DNA from: Paraburkholderia graminis C4D1M
GTDB taxonomy: Bacteria; Pseudomonadota; Gammaproteobacteria; Burkholderiales; Burkholderiaceae
Assembly (NCBI RefSeq): GCF_000172415.1
Contig: NZ_ABLD01000001.1
Location: 186,001-250,000 of the forward strand
Reading direction: 5' to 3'
Length of the DNA stretch: 64,000 nt
The notes below the pieces were generated by a model. It had not been told where the DNA came from. It worked only from the letters and a program-made list of their open reading frames with translations, and did no database searches. The position numbers were made by a program, and so were the translations under genes. Below are positions 34,538 to 44,254 of this stretch, one piece after another. Each line of letters begins with the position of its first letter. The first letter of the stretch is position 1.

Positions 34538-35917
34538 TCAGCATTTCACTGTAGAGGACGTTTCCACGCTGTGCGTGTGCAGCCTGGGCGGGGTCGCGTT
34601 TCCGCCGTGTTCCGCGAGGAATCTGCAGGCGCGAATGATATCGCCGCCGAGCAGCAAAGCGGAGTTGCGGTTGATGTGAGGCCGCACCACGATCCGAAGG
34701 CTCTTCACCTCTTCAGCATCGGGCGGCATTGAATAGGCGGACAGCACCCAGCCTTTTTCGCGAACCTTGTTCGAAACGTCGAATTCGTTGAAGTTCGTGA
34801 TTCGTTTGTCCAACGTCACGGCGACAACGGGGATGCGTTGCGTCTCGTTCATGATCGTGAAATAGCCGCTCTTCACGATCATTTCTCGCAGCGCGATGGC
34901 GTTGTTCAAGGTGTGCTTCATGATTCGTCTATAGCCGTCGAACCCAAGGCGCAAGAACATGTAGTACTGAACCGCGACCTGAAACGCGTTGCGGCTGAAG
35001 TTCAACGTGGCGGTCGGCATTTCGCCGCCCAGGTAGTTGACGTAGAAGACCAGATCTTCGTTGAATATTTTGCGTTCCCGAAAAACCACCCAGCCGAGTC
35101 CGGGCGGCGCCAGTCCGTATTTGTGACCGGACGCGTTGATCGATTGCACGCGTGGCAACCTGAAGTCCCATTCGTAGTCGGGATAAAGAAACGGATTAAC
35201 GAATCCCCCCGACGCGCCGTCGATATGCATCGGAACCGAAATGCCGGTCTTCTGCTCATAGGCGTCGAGCCAGTCATGAATGCCCTTGATGTCGTCGTCT
35301 TCGCCAGTGAACGTCTGGCCGGCAATGGCGACTACGGCGATCGTGTTTTCGTCGACATACTTGTCCAGTTGCTCCGCGGTTAGCCGATAGTTGCCCGGCC
35401 TGAGCGGAACGATGCGGGGCTCGACGTCGAAATAGCGCAGGAATTTTTTCCACACAATCTGCACATTGCCGCCCGTCACCATATTAGGCCGGGTCGCATC
35501 CTTGCCTTCACGCTCGCGCTTCTGACGCCAGTTCCACTTGTGTGCGAGCCCGGCGAGCATGCAGGCTTCCGACGACCCAATCGTAGCCGTGCCGTACGGC
35601 TCGACTCCTGCCGGGCCATTCCATAGTTGATGCAGCCACTTCACCATGCGCGTTTCGGTTGCGAAAACCTGCGGGTACATGTCGTGGTCGATGTAGTTCT
35701 TGAAGATGTTGCGTTTTGCAACTTCTGCCGCTTCGGGCTCGGCCCATGTCGTCACGAACGACGACATGTTCAGCATCGGATTCGCGTCGGTCCATTCGTC
35801 GCTGATCACGAGCGCTGCTGCCGCTTTCGCCGACATACCCTGTTGCGGGAATGCGTTTTCAGGCACCTCCAGGTTGAATTCGTCATACGGGGTCATCTTC
35901 TCGGGGGGCGTAGTCAT
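34538..35917 (-). CDS. gadB: Glutamate decarboxylase (PLP)
   Basis: 459 residues from the ATG at 35917 with GAGGAG. The PLP lysine is in NASGHKYGLAPPGLGW; SSEACMLAGLAHKWNWR and MHIDGASGGFVNPFLYP are GadA/GadB signatures. Converts glutamate to GABA and CO2, using up an intracellular proton. Third gene of the aspT-asdA-gadB unit; no gadC antiporter is adjacent, so glutamate/GABA exchange must use another carrier. The C-terminus is HTHSVETSSTVKC, shorter than or different from the E. coli pH-responsive tail. Confidence 0.95.
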   Translation of the reverse strand: MTTPPEKMTPYDEFNLEVPENAFPQQGMSAKAAAALVISDEWTDANPMLNMSSFVTTWAEPEAAEVAKRNIFKNYIDHDMYPQVFATETRMVKWLHQLWNGPAGVEPYGTATIGSSEACMLAGLAHKWNWRQKREREGKDATRPNMVTGGNVQIVWKKFLRYFDVEPRIVPLRPGNYRLTAEQLDKYVDENTIAVVAIAGQTFTGEDDDIKGIHDWLDAYEQKTGISVPMHIDGASGGFVNPFLYPDYEWDFRLPRVQSINASGHKYGLAPPGLGWVVFRERKIFNEDLVFYVNYLGGEMPTATLNFSRNAFQVAVQYYMFLRLGFDGYRRIMKHTLNNAIALREMIVKSGYFTIMNETQRIPVVAVTLDKRITNFNEFDVSNKVREKGWVLSAYSMPPDAEEVKSLRIVVRPHINRNSALLLGGDIIRACRFLAEHGGNATPPRLHTHSVETSSTVKC

Positions 35918-36002
35918 ATGCGTCTCCTCAACAGGAATAGCGGACGCGGGTCGGCTGCTTGCGGACCCGCGCGCAGACATTGCGGTGCGGCTCGAGACGG
36001 AT

Positions 36003-37658
36003 CTATAAGGTTTTATTCCGGTCGAGCGTGTTGCCTGTTTCACTGTTGTATCGGTCGACATGCTCGGAAAGCATGTGCCGTACGGCCTTGCCGATCTGCC
36101 TGTAGTCCGACTCGTTGAGATTGGCGAGCGAAACGCGACCCGATGGATGCATCGTCCCAAAGCCGCGCCCCGGCAGAAGTACGACACGAGCTTCACGCGC
36201 GAGACGGAACAGCAGCTCAGTGGGCGCGGTATTCTTGAGCAGCCATTCGACGAACTCGCGACCGTACGCCCGCTCGGCGAGATACTCGAGGTCGAGAACC
36301 GCGTAGTAATCGACCTGATTGGGATCGGTATCCTCGAATGAAATGCCGATCTCGTCGTAGAGTGCTTTCTTGCGGTTGCGGATGAGCCGCTTCAATGCGT
36401 TCTTGTACGCGTCGGGCGTATCCATTAACGAAAACAGCGAGAACAGCACCATCTGAACCTGCTGCGGCGTCGACAACCCGGCCGTATGGTTGAGTGCCAC
36501 AGTACGACTGTCGGCCACCAGGCGGTCAATAAACTTCAGTTGATCGGGCTCGGTCGTGATCGACTCGTATCGGTGATGCATCACTTTTTTGACGTCCTGC
36601 GGCAATTCGGCGAGCAGACGGTCCAGCACATTGTCTCGATGCGTCGCGATCGCGCCAAGCCGCCAGCCCGTCGCGCCGAAGTACTTCGAGTACGAATAGA
36701 CGAGAATCGTGTTGTGAGGCGCGAGGGCAAAGAGCGACACGAAGTCATCGGCGAATGTGCCGTACACGTCGTCAGTCAGCAGAATCAGGTCGGGGCGTTC
36801 TTTCACGATGTCGGCGATATACCGGAGACTGTCGTCGCTGACCTTGACAGACGACGGGTTGCTCGGATTGACGAGAAAGAATGCCTTCACCGTTGGGTCG
36901 CGTAGTTTGTCGAGTTCCTCATTCGAGTACTGCCAGTTGTTCTCTACCGTGGCGTTCAGATTGACTACGTCGAGCTCATAGTCGTTTAGCCGTGGAATTT
37001 CGATGTAAGGCGTAAAAATCGGCATGCCGAGCGCAATCCTGTCGCCCGGTTTGATGAGCCGGTTCTCGCGCATCGTGTTGAAGATATAGGTCATTGCCGC
37101 CGTCCCGCCTTCAACCGCGAAGAGGTCGAATTCGCCGACGAACGGATGCTTGCCGATCATCTCGCGTCGCAGATACTGTCCGACGATGATTTCCGACAGC
37201 TTCAGCATCCTGTCGGGCACCGGATAGTTCGACGCGAGAATGCCCTCGCACATCTCATACAGAAAATCGTTGGCGGAAAGCCCGAGCTGGTCGCGCACAT
37301 AGGAAACGGCACCCGCCAGGAAGTCGATGCCCGGCGTGCCCTTGTTCTCACGCACGAACAGCTCGAAGCGTTCGGAGAGCCCATCTCGCTTCGGAAATCC
37401 GCCGACGCCCTCGGGCATGTACGCGAATGAACGTTCCGACTCGCGCATCGCAAAGAGACCGAGTTGCCAGAAACCGTGGCGCGGAATCGTCGCGAGAAAG
37501 TTCGGGTTGCCGCGGCCCGCGTTGAGCATGGCCAGATTCGCTGGGCGTTCCACCGCGCTGCCGCCAGCGGCTTTGATGAGTTCATCTTTCAGCTCGAAGG
37601 GGCTGAGTGCGGCCAGTTTCGAAGTATCGCCTGCCGCCGATTTGCGGGACTTCTCCAT
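36003..37658 (-). CDS. asdA: Bifunctional aspartate aminotransferase / aspartate 4-decarboxylase
   Basis: 551 residues; GGAGGT five bases before the ATG at 37658. Fold-type I aminotransferase with an extended N-terminus. PLP lysine in SYSKYFGATGWRLG, NPSNPSSVKVSDDSL, the YGT loop in LLTDDVYGTFADDF, and RVSLANLNESDY at the end. It converts L-aspartate to L-alanine and CO2, consuming a proton, and acts with the AspT antiporter. It begins 57 bases after aspT. Confidence 0.95.
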   Translation of the reverse strand: MEKSRKSAAGDTSKLAALSPFELKDELIKAAGGSAVERPANLAMLNAGRGNPNFLATIPRHGFWQLGLFAMRESERSFAYMPEGVGGFPKRDGLSERFELFVRENKGTPGIDFLAGAVSYVRDQLGLSANDFLYEMCEGILASNYPVPDRMLKLSEIIVGQYLRREMIGKHPFVGEFDLFAVEGGTAAMTYIFNTMRENRLIKPGDRIALGMPIFTPYIEIPRLNDYELDVVNLNATVENNWQYSNEELDKLRDPTVKAFFLVNPSNPSSVKVSDDSLRYIADIVKERPDLILLTDDVYGTFADDFVSLFALAPHNTILVYSYSKYFGATGWRLGAIATHRDNVLDRLLAELPQDVKKVMHHRYESITTEPDQLKFIDRLVADSRTVALNHTAGLSTPQQVQMVLFSLFSLMDTPDAYKNALKRLIRNRKKALYDEIGISFEDTDPNQVDYYAVLDLEYLAERAYGREFVEWLLKNTAPTELLFRLAREARVVLLPGRGFGTMHPSGRVSLANLNESDYRQIGKAVRHMLSEHVDRYNSETGNTLDRNKTL

Positions 37659-37714
37659 CACTTACCTCCAGATCGAGTATTGCGTATTCAGGTAGCCACG
37701 CACGCATTGCGCTG

Positions 37715-39406
37715 TCATGAAAGGACTATCACGATCACCATCCCCCAGATCGTGAGGAGTGTGTTGCCGACCGCGTAGGTGACGGTGTATCCCAGACCGG
37801 GCACCTGGCTTTTCGCAGCATCGCAGACCATGCCGAGCGCTGCCGTCGTGGTTCGGGCACCCGCACAGATGCCGAACAGCAGCGCGGGATGGAATTTGAA
37901 TATGTATTTGGCGATGAACATGCCGAGGATCAGCGGAACCGATGTTGCGACGATGCCCCAAAGAAACAGACTGACGCCGAGTTGCTGCAATCCGGCGACG
38001 AAACCGGGACCGGCGGTGATGCCCACCACCGCGATAAACACGTTCAACCCCACCGAGTTCATGAACCAGATCGTCGGTTCGGGAATGCGGCCGAACGTCG
38101 GATGTATCGCACGGAACCAGCCGAATGCGATGCCGGCGATGAGCGCGCCGCCCGCCGTCGACAACGTAATTGGAATCGCGCCGACACGGATCACCACTGC
38201 ACCGATCAGGGCGCCCACCGCAATGGCGAGCGAGACGAAAGCCATATCGGCTACGCTTGTCGACCGGTCCAGCACGCCGATGGCCTCGGCTGCAGCGGTT
38301 GTATCCTGCGTGCGTCCGACGACGGTGATCACATCGCCGCGGTGCAACCTGGTGTTGGGCAGTATCGGAATGGGCGTCTCAGTCGGTCCGCGCTTGATCT
38401 TCCGTAAAAACACTCCTCTTGCAGCGGGGAGTGTGCTCAGTTCCTGCAGCGTCTTGTTGTCGATTGCCTTGCTGGTCACGTAGATGTCGACGCCTTCGAC
38501 AGGAACCGCGAGAAGATCGGGATCGTCGATCTCCAGTGCCGCGGGCCCGATGGCGTTGACAAGTTGTTCACGGCGTCCCGCCACCGCGACGATGTCGTCG
38601 GGTTGTAAAACCAGATCGAGTGTGGCGTCCCGTATCTGGCCGTCGCGTCTGATGCGTTCAATAAAAAGCCTGCTGTTTACCGCAGCCATTGTTTCGGCCT
38701 GTGCAACTGTCAACCCTGCGGCAGGCCCGTTGCTTTGAACACGATATGCGCGGAATTCGAATTTATGCCATGCCTGACCAGCGCCGCCCAGTTCGCGCGT
38801 GGCGCCAAGGCTTGCTTCATACTCCTTGCAGGCGGCCACGAGGTCGATGCGCAATAGCCGGGGGCCGAGCGTGGCGAGTATCAGTGCAGAGCCGATCGTG
38901 CCGAATATATAGGTGACGGCATAGGCGGTCGGCATGGCGTTGAGAAGCGCCTTGCTCTCGTCCGCCGGCAAGCCGAGGCGATTGATGGCGTCGGTGGCAA
39001 GGCCCATCGACGCCGAGATTGTTTGCGAGCCGGCCAACAGCCCGGCAGCCGAGCCGATGCTGTAACCCGCGACTTTTGCCGCGACCACAGGCGCCGCCAG
39101 ACATAGCAGGCACTGAACCACGGAGAAAAGCGCTTGCGGAATGCCGTCCTTCGCGATGCCCCGTACGAATTGCGGACCCACGCCGTATCCCACTGCGAAG
39201 AGGAACATCAGGAAGAAAACTGACTTCACATTCGGCGAAACAGTAATGCCTAGCTGGCCTATCGCTATGGCGGCGAGAAGCGTTGCCGTCACCGCGCCGA
39301 GACTAAATCCCTTGAAGCTTTTTCCGCCGACCCAATAGCCAATTCCAAGAGACAGGAAAATTGCAATTTCCGGGTAACTGCGTAGTGTTTCCGAGAGCCA
39401 TGACAT
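37715..39406 (-). CDS. aspT: Aspartate:alanine antiporter AspT
   Basis: 563 residues from the ATG at 39406 with AGGAG. Two membrane halves of the AAEx (YidE/AspT) family ([20 protein letters not shown], then [20 protein letters not shown]; second half [20 protein letters not shown]) flank a cytoplasmic pair of TrkA-C-like domains. Exchange of Asp2- for Ala- creates a membrane potential and, with AsdA, a proton-motive force and acid resistance. Behind GGAC-N4-GTCC box 3. Confidence 0.94.
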   Translation of the reverse strand: MSWLSETLRSYPEIAIFLSLGIGYWVGGKSFKGFSLGAVTATLLAAIAIGQLGITVSPNVKSVFFLMFLFAVGYGVGPQFVRGIAKDGIPQALFSVVQCLLCLAAPVVAAKVAGYSIGSAAGLLAGSQTISASMGLATDAINRLGLPADESKALLNAMPTAYAVTYIFGTIGSALILATLGPRLLRIDLVAACKEYEASLGATRELGGAGQAWHKFEFRAYRVQSNGPAAGLTVAQAETMAAVNSRLFIERIRRDGQIRDATLDLVLQPDDIVAVAGRREQLVNAIGPAALEIDDPDLLAVPVEGVDIYVTSKAIDNKTLQELSTLPAARGVFLRKIKRGPTETPIPILPNTRLHRGDVITVVGRTQDTTAAAEAIGVLDRSTSVADMAFVSLAIAVGALIGAVVIRVGAIPITLSTAGGALIAGIAFGWFRAIHPTFGRIPEPTIWFMNSVGLNVFIAVVGITAGPGFVAGLQQLGVSLFLWGIVATSVPLILGMFIAKYIFKFHPALLFGICAGARTTTAALGMVCDAAKSQVPGLGYTVTYAVGNTLLTIWGMVIVIVLS

Positions 39407-39526
39407 ACGCACTCCTGATGGAAAGTACTCCGTCCAAAGGAAGCAGTTGGTCCGATACAGTTTCTCTGCGACGCCTTGTTTTCGCGACCCTATCAAGATT
39501 ACATTTCCGACATTTCGCGATGTATC

Positions 39527-39538
39527 GGACCTTGGTCC
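39527..39538 (-). promoter_or_regulatory. GGAC-N4-GTCC box 3
   Basis: Reads GGACCAAGGTCC on the minus strand, with TGTAAT at 39503-39498 at the standard spacing, upstream of aspT. A half-site (GGTCCGATACA) lies at 39449-39459. Confidence 0.65.
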
Positions 39539-39601
39539 TATTTGGTGCAGTTTCGTCGGCTTTGCCGTTTTTTTGCGAGACCCCAAGTCAGCGCAAAAGC
39601 A

Positions 39602-40189
39602 TTATTTCTTGACGGCCGGTTCGACCGAGATGGCAAGCGCTTCGGTATACACGGCTTCCACCTGATCGCCCTTTTTTATGTTCGCGATCTGTTCCGGATC
39701 TTCAACAACCAGGTCCACTATGTTGCCCTTCGGACCCTTCAGCGTGACGGTTTTGGTTTTGGGGTGAACTGCGATCACGTCGGCGACGATTGTGACTTGT
39801 CGCCCTAATGTGCCGCCGGGTTTTTGGCCTTTGGCCGCGCGCTCCATTGAAGGCTGTTCCGAAATCGACGCGGGCTCAGTGCCGTTTTTCTTGAGACTGA
39901 GGCTTAGCGATTCGCGGTAGACCGTTGTCACCACGTCGCCTACCTTCAACTGGTCGAAGTTGCGCGCCTCGGGGCCGACTTCGACCTCGACCATTTTTCC
40001 TTGCTGCGTTTTTAACGTGACAGTTCGGGTCGCAGCATCGATGGAGTCCACGGTCGCCGTCATCCGGCTGGTGCCTTTAATGCTGGCGTGGCCGGGAGCT
40101 TTCATCGTCTCCACATTTTCCGTCTGTGCCCACGCTGTCGGGGCGATGGCGATCATCGTGGCGATGAGTAGCGCTGTTCTGTGCTTCAT
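39602..40189 (-). CDS. Exported protein with two DUF5666-like units
   Basis: 195 residues from the ATG at 40189 (GGAG). Signal peptide ends AWA|QTENV. Two similar halves follow: SRMTATVDSIDAATRTVTLK ... LKVGDVVTTVYRESLSLSLK, and RQVTIVADVIAVHPKTKTVTLK ... IKKGDQVEAVYTEALAISVE. Each is a small beta-barrel-like unit. Function unknown; its paralogue-like neighbour at 9429-10043 has the same architecture. It lies between aspT and the SulP gene. Confidence 0.75.
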   Translation of the reverse strand: MKHRTALLIATMIAIAPTAWAQTENVETMKAPGHASIKGTSRMTATVDSIDAATRTVTLKTQQGKMVEVEVGPEARNFDQLKVGDVVTTVYRESLSLSLKKNGTEPASISEQPSMERAAKGQKPGGTLGRQVTIVADVIAVHPKTKTVTLKGPKGNIVDLVVEDPEQIANIKKGDQVEAVYTEALAISVEPAVKK

Positions 40190-40352
40190 TGAATTCTCCA
40201 TTGGGTGAGGACACTCTTTCGTTGACAGTCCGAACATGCCGGGAATCCGCCATGCCTTGGACCACCAGGTGCAAAGCAGGGCAAGCAAGGCATTGGCATG
40301 CCGGATCGTTGGACGCCTTCTTCTGTCTGTTTGCAGTTCCTCCCTGTGGCTG

Positions 40353-42104
40353 TCAGTTGGGCGGCGCGGTAACGCCGGCGCTGGCAACGCCATGCCACTC
40401 ATCGATGACATCGGCCACCGACACGCGCCGTCCGATATAACCCACCTGTTGTTCCACTCCCTCGGCGCGCAGGATATCGCGCGCGCTTGCATGAGCACTG
40501 ACGAGCCGCAGGCGTATGCCGGCCGCTGCCAGTTCGGCGTGCAACGCCGCCAGCATGCGTGCGCCCGCAAGATCGACGAACGGCGAAGCGGAGAGATCGC
40601 ATATCACGAGCGAGTGTGTCTGCGCGGAAGCGCGAATATGTGCCCACACCGTGGCGCGAACATAGTCGGCGTTGAAGTAGAGCAACGATGCTTCGACCCG
40701 GAACATCAATGCGCCAGGTACTGGCTGATTGTCGGGATTGCGCTCGATATCCGAATAGCGGCGCGTGCCGGGAATGCGGCCCAGAACCGCGACGTGCGGA
40801 CAGGCAGCGCGTCTGATAAGCAGCAACATGGAAACGAGCACGGCGAAGATGACGCCTTTCAGAATGCCAAGCAGCAGCACCGCGGCAAAAGCCACCATCG
40901 CAACGAGAAATTCATAGCGGCTGACGCGCCATACGTGGCGCAGTTCGTCGATGTCGATGAGACCTTTAACCGCGATGAGCACGATCGCCGCGAGAACCAC
41001 GTTAGGCAGATTGGCGAGGAGTCCTGTCAGGAACATCAGGCAAAGCCCGATCGTCACGGAAGCGAACACGAGCGAGAGGGGCGTCCTTGCGCCGGCTTTG
41101 TCGTTCACCGACGATTGGGAGAGTCCGCCGGCCACAGGGAAACCCTGAAAAAAGCCAGCCGCCAGATTCGCAGCGCCGAGGCCCAGCAATTCCTGACGCG
41201 GATCGATCTCATAGCCTCGCGTGTGCGCGATGGCGCGCGCGGCGGAGACGCTTTCTACATAAGCGAGCAGCAGACAGGCGAAGGCGAGCGGAATCACTCC
41301 GTCCACGTCGCGCAAGCGTAGGCCCGGCGCATGAAACGCGGGCAAGCCCTGTGGGATCGCACCGACGACCTTGACGCCCATCGATGCGAGCGGTGTGACC
41401 GACATCAGGATGATGGAGGCCACGACTAGCAGCAGCGCGACTGGGCGCCCCGGCAGATGCCGTTCTCCGAGCAGCAGCAGGACGATGACGGCTAGCCCGA
41501 ACGCGAGCACCGTGAAATTCGTATCGGGCAGTTGCCGGGCGAGCACGACGATGCGCTCGAAGAACTGTTCGCCTCCACCCTGGACACCGAACAGCTTGGG
41601 CAACTGCGTGAGCGCGATCGTGAGCGCCGCGCCGGCCTTGAAGCCAAGCAGAATCGTTTCGCTGATGAAGTTGACGAGGGAGCTGAGCCGAAGTATCCAT
41701 GCGACGACGGACATCGCTCCCAGCAGTATTGCCGTCAGCGCCGCGATGGACGCGAAGCGCTCAGGGTCTCCACCTGCGAGGCCCGCGACCGTCACGCCGA
41801 CGAGCATTGAAATGGCCGATGTCGGTCCGACCGCAAGCTGCCGCGAGGATCCGAAGATGGCGTAGCAGAGGCCGCCGAGCAGATAACAGTAGATGCCGTA
41901 TTGGGGCGGCAACCCGGCAAGCGTTGCATACGCGAGCGACACGGGAATGCCGTAGGCCGCAAGCGTCACGCCCGCAATCGCGTCGTGCCTCAGCCACTCG
42001 GCGCGGTAGGCAGGAAGCCACTGCGCGACGGGAAATACCGCACGCCAGCCGGCGACACGCTCCGGGTTCAACATGGATGGCTGTGGGCGAGGCGGGTCGC
42101 TCAT
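40353..42104 (-). CDS. SulP-family anion transporter with STAS domain
   Basis: 583 residues with AAGGAG before the ATG. The membrane part shows the SulP signature: HDAIAGVTLAAYGIPVSLAY, then LPPQYGIYCYLLGGLCYAIF, and FPVAGGLSQSSVNDKAGARTP. The C-terminal STAS domain (about 440-560) has VICDLSASPFVDLAGARMLA. Members carry sulfate, bicarbonate or dicarboxylates. Behind box 4, so it may serve CO2/bicarbonate or anion balance in the same response as the decarboxylases. Confidence 0.9.
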   Translation of the reverse strand: MSDPPRPQPSMLNPERVAGWRAVFPVAQWLPAYRAEWLRHDAIAGVTLAAYGIPVSLAYATLAGLPPQYGIYCYLLGGLCYAIFGSSRQLAVGPTSAISMLVGVTVAGLAGGDPERFASIAALTAILLGAMSVVAWILRLSSLVNFISETILLGFKAGAALTIALTQLPKLFGVQGGGEQFFERIVVLARQLPDTNFTVLAFGLAVIVLLLLGERHLPGRPVALLLVVASIILMSVTPLASMGVKVVGAIPQGLPAFHAPGLRLRDVDGVIPLAFACLLLAYVESVSAARAIAHTRGYEIDPRQELLGLGAANLAAGFFQGFPVAGGLSQSSVNDKAGARTPLSLVFASVTIGLCLMFLTGLLANLPNVVLAAIVLIAVKGLIDIDELRHVWRVSRYEFLVAMVAFAAVLLLGILKGVIFAVLVSMLLLIRRAACPHVAVLGRIPGTRRYSDIERNPDNQPVPGALMFRVEASLLYFNADYVRATVWAHIRASAQTHSLVICDLSASPFVDLAGARMLAALHAELAAAGIRLRLVSAHASARDILRAEGVEQQVGYIGRRVSVADVIDEWHGVASAGVTAPPN

Positions 42105-42238
42105 CGCGAGGTCTCCTTTCGCGGAGCCGGTTCGAGCTCGTAGCGGGGCGCGAACAGAGCCGTCCGGGCGTCACCCATTCACGGCGACGATCATGTACCG
42201 ATTGTTCAGCATAGTGCGGGGGAGAACCGGTGCACATC

Positions 42239-42250
42239 GGACTTTGGTCC
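42239..42250 (-). promoter_or_regulatory. GGAC-N4-GTCC box 4
   Basis: Reads GGACCAAAGTCC on the minus strand with ACTATG at 42215-42210, the standard spacing, upstream of the SulP gene. Confidence 0.7.
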
Positions 42251-42292
42251 TGGTGCAGATTGCGGCTGTCCGATGGCATCGTCGAACGGATA

Positions 42293-42304
42293 CGACCATG
42301 GTCC
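42293..42304 (+). promoter_or_regulatory. GGAC-N4-GTCC box 5
   Basis: CGACCATGGTCC followed by GATTGTG; CACAAT at 42328-42333 lies at the standard spacing. Faces the glycine-zipper gene. One base differs from the core in the left arm. Confidence 0.5.
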
Positions 42305-42593
42305 GATTGTGTTCGCCCGGCAGGCGACACAATCTTCGAAGCAGGACTGTGCGTTCCCAGGTTCGCGGCGCGCCTGCGCGACCTGCGCGCGTGCGTGACG
42401 GATAGGGACGAGTCGCACAGACACGCTGACGGCGGCCGACGGTCGATGGGCTTCGGCGCGGCGGTGAGGTTCGTCAGCGTCCATGACGATATGCGTCGAC
42501 GGCGCCGCATGCGGGCCGCTGTATCCGACGGCGCGGCACGCACGGGCAGATGCAATCCGATGCCGTCATCGCGCGCCCAATCGAGGAGTCGCT

Positions 42594-43067
42594 GTGAACA
42601 CTTACAGGGAACGCTGCTTTTGCGCGGTGCTTGCGAGCGGAGTGTTGTTTGGCTCCGCCGTGCAGGCCAAGCCGGTTGCCTATCCCGCCAAAGGGCAAAG
42701 CCAGCAACAGCAGCAGAAGGACGACGGCGCATGCTATTCGTGGGCCAAGAGCAACACGGGCATCGATCCAGCGACGGTGAACACCAGCCCGCCACCACCT
42801 TCGGGACCTGCGGTCGGCGGCGGCGAGCGTGTTAGAGGCGCCGCGCGCGGCGCCGCTGGAGGCGCAGCGATAGGCGCGATTGCCGGTGACGCGGGCAAGG
42901 GCGCCGCAATCGGTGCAGCGGGTGGCACGATGGCCGGCGGCGCGCGGGCTCGCAACAATCAACGGGCTGCAGCGGCCTCCACTCAGGCTCAATCGCAAGG
43001 GGCTATCGATACTTATGATCGGGCGTGGGCCGCATGCATGCAAGGGCGAGGATATTCGGTGAAATGA
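42594..43067 (+). CDS. Glycine-zipper exported protein
   Basis: 157 residues from a GTG at 42594 chosen for GAGGAG upstream and for the signal peptide (VLASGVLFGSAVQA|KP). A Gln-rich and Pro-rich region precedes a glycine zipper (GAARGAAGGAAIGAIAGDAG, then KGAAIGAAGGTMAGG) that probably inserts in the outer membrane. The end YDRAWAACMQGRGYSVK is typical of YMGG-like Gly-zipper proteins. Stress-related envelope role inferred. Confidence 0.8.
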   Translation: MNTYRERCFCAVLASGVLFGSAVQAKPVAYPAKGQSQQQQQKDDGACYSWAKSNTGIDPATVNTSPPPPSGPAVGGGERVRGAARGAAGGAAIGAIAGDAGKGAAIGAAGGTMAGGARARNNQRAAAASTQAQSQGAIDTYDRAWAACMQGRGYSVK

Positions 43068-43137
43068 GGCGAAAGAGGGATCCTAAGCGACGCAACGAGT
43101 TGCGCGCCTCCCGCGACGCGGATACGAGCGCGCTGTA

Positions 43138-43149
43138 AGACCAAAGTCC
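43138..43149 (+). promoter_or_regulatory. GGAC-N4-GTCC box 6
   Basis: AGACCAAAGTCC followed by GATT, 80 bases before the SYLF gene. The expected -10 position shows ACATCA; TGTAAT begins six bases later, so the -10 is unclear. Confidence 0.55.
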
Positions 43150-43228
43150 GATTCGCCGAGTCAGCCGCCATGACATCATGTAATCGGGCACGGAAAGTTT
43201 CGCCACGGCAACACTATGGAGGTGAACA

Positions 43229-43816
43229 ATGAACAGACGGCATTTTGTGCTGACGACTACTGCTGCCGCGGCCGCCGGGACTCTGGTTCTTGCCGGTTGC
43301 ACGATGACGTCCAGCAGCGGCAAGAGTGGCGAGACCGATGCTTCGAAGCGCCAGGCGATAGATGCGAGCGTCGATGGCACGTTGAGCCGGCTGTCATCGA
43401 CGGTGCAAGGTTCGCGCGAGCTCATGTCAAAGGCTCAAGGCATCCTCGTGTTCCCGGACGTGAAGAAGGCGGCGTTTATCGTCGGCGCCGAGTATGGCGA
43501 GGGCGCATTGCGTTCCGGCGGCAAGACGGCCGGCTACTTCAGCGTGGCGGGAGCGTCGTTTGGGTTCCAGGCAGGGGCACAGTCGACCGCGGTCATTTTC
43601 CTCTTCATGACCCAGGATTCGCTCGCTGCGTTCCAAAGTTCGGCAGGCTGGTCGGCGGGTGGCGATGTGGGGGTGTCGATCGCCAAGGTCGGTGCCAACG
43701 GGGCTATCGATACGACGTCCGCGTCGTCGCAAGTCGTGGCGCTCGTGCTGACCAATGTCGGTCTGATGGCCGATGCGTCGGTCAACGGCGCGAAAGTGAC
43801 CCGGCTGACGATATGA
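43229..43816 (+). CDS. SYLF/YSC84-domain lipoprotein
   Basis: 195 residues, GGAGGTG before the ATG. The N-terminus MNRRHFVLTTTAAAAAG-TLVLAGC is a lipoprotein signal (lipobox LAGC) preceded by a double-Arg, so Tat export is possible. The body is the SYLF (Ysc84-like) lipid-binding domain: SKAQGILVFPDVKKAAFIVG, SFGFQAGAQSTAVIFLFMTQ and VALVLTNVGLMADASVNGAK. Such proteins bind phosphoinositides or phospholipids; the bacterial role is unclear. Behind box 6. Confidence 0.88.
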   Translation: MNRRHFVLTTTAAAAAGTLVLAGCTMTSSSGKSGETDASKRQAIDASVDGTLSRLSSTVQGSRELMSKAQGILVFPDVKKAAFIVGAEYGEGALRSGGKTAGYFSVAGASFGFQAGAQSTAVIFLFMTQDSLAAFQSSAGWSAGGDVGVSIAKVGANGAIDTTSASSQVVALVLTNVGLMADASVNGAKVTRLTI

Positions 43817-43844
43817 ACGCGCCGCGCCACGTGCGCGGCTTCTC

Positions 43845-44102
43845 CTAGCTGTCGTCGTGCTCCGGCATGACCTGCGCGACGATGGTCCGGCTCTTCCAGA
43901 ACATGTTGTGGATTCGCGACTGCAGGCGGCGCAATGCGTCCGGCGGAGTGTCGTGGAAGGTGAGCACGAGCGCGGGCCGCGCTCCGGTTCCGTGATAGCG
44001 CATGACCTGATCAAACGGCGGAAATCCGTACTTGATAAGAAAGTCCCTGATTTCGTCGTCCGAAGTGCTCTCTTCGACGTTTCCTATCCAGAGATCGGCC
44101 AT
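43845..44102 (-). CDS. Small RRM-type RNA-binding protein
   Basis: 85 residues with AAGGAG before the ATG. A single RNA-recognition motif: RNP2-like LWIGNVEESTSDDEIRDFL, then a central strand PALVLTFHDTPPDALRRLQ in place of the usual RNP1, and a terminal strand SRTIVAQVMPE. Bacterial RRM proteins of this size often respond to cold or stress. The aromatic RNP1 residues are not obvious, so RNA binding may be weak. Box 7 lies upstream. Confidence 0.7.
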   Translation of the reverse strand: MADLWIGNVEESTSDDEIRDFLIKYGFPPFDQVMRYHGTGARPALVLTFHDTPPDALRRLQSRIHNMFWKSRTIVAQVMPEHDDS

Positions 44103-44254
44103 GATGCGCTCCTTGAGTGTCCGTCAATTCATCGGTCGGGCCATGAGGTTGACGCCGCCGCCGCTATACGGCGGCTCTCGGGCCAAGCGCGGGATCAGCG
44201 GCGGGCGGCTCGCCATCGCTTTGATCCTGAAGGCGGCAGTTGACCCTGGCAATT

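Larger units (their letters stand above)
42105..42593. other. Divergent regulatory region between SulP and glycine-zipper genes
   Basis: 489 bases with no convincing gene. It holds two GGAC-N4-GTCC boxes 43 bases apart, each with a possible -10 element pointing to a different gene. Confidence 0.6.

Noticed and set aside
39447..39460. TTGGTCCGATACAG near the aspT start as a second box
   Set aside because: Only a half-site; there is no GGAC at the required spacing.
40259..40270. GGACCACCAGGT as an eleventh box, upstream of the gene at 40189
   Set aside because: The right arm is AGGT instead of GTCC and the expected -10 position (GTTCGG) is poor.
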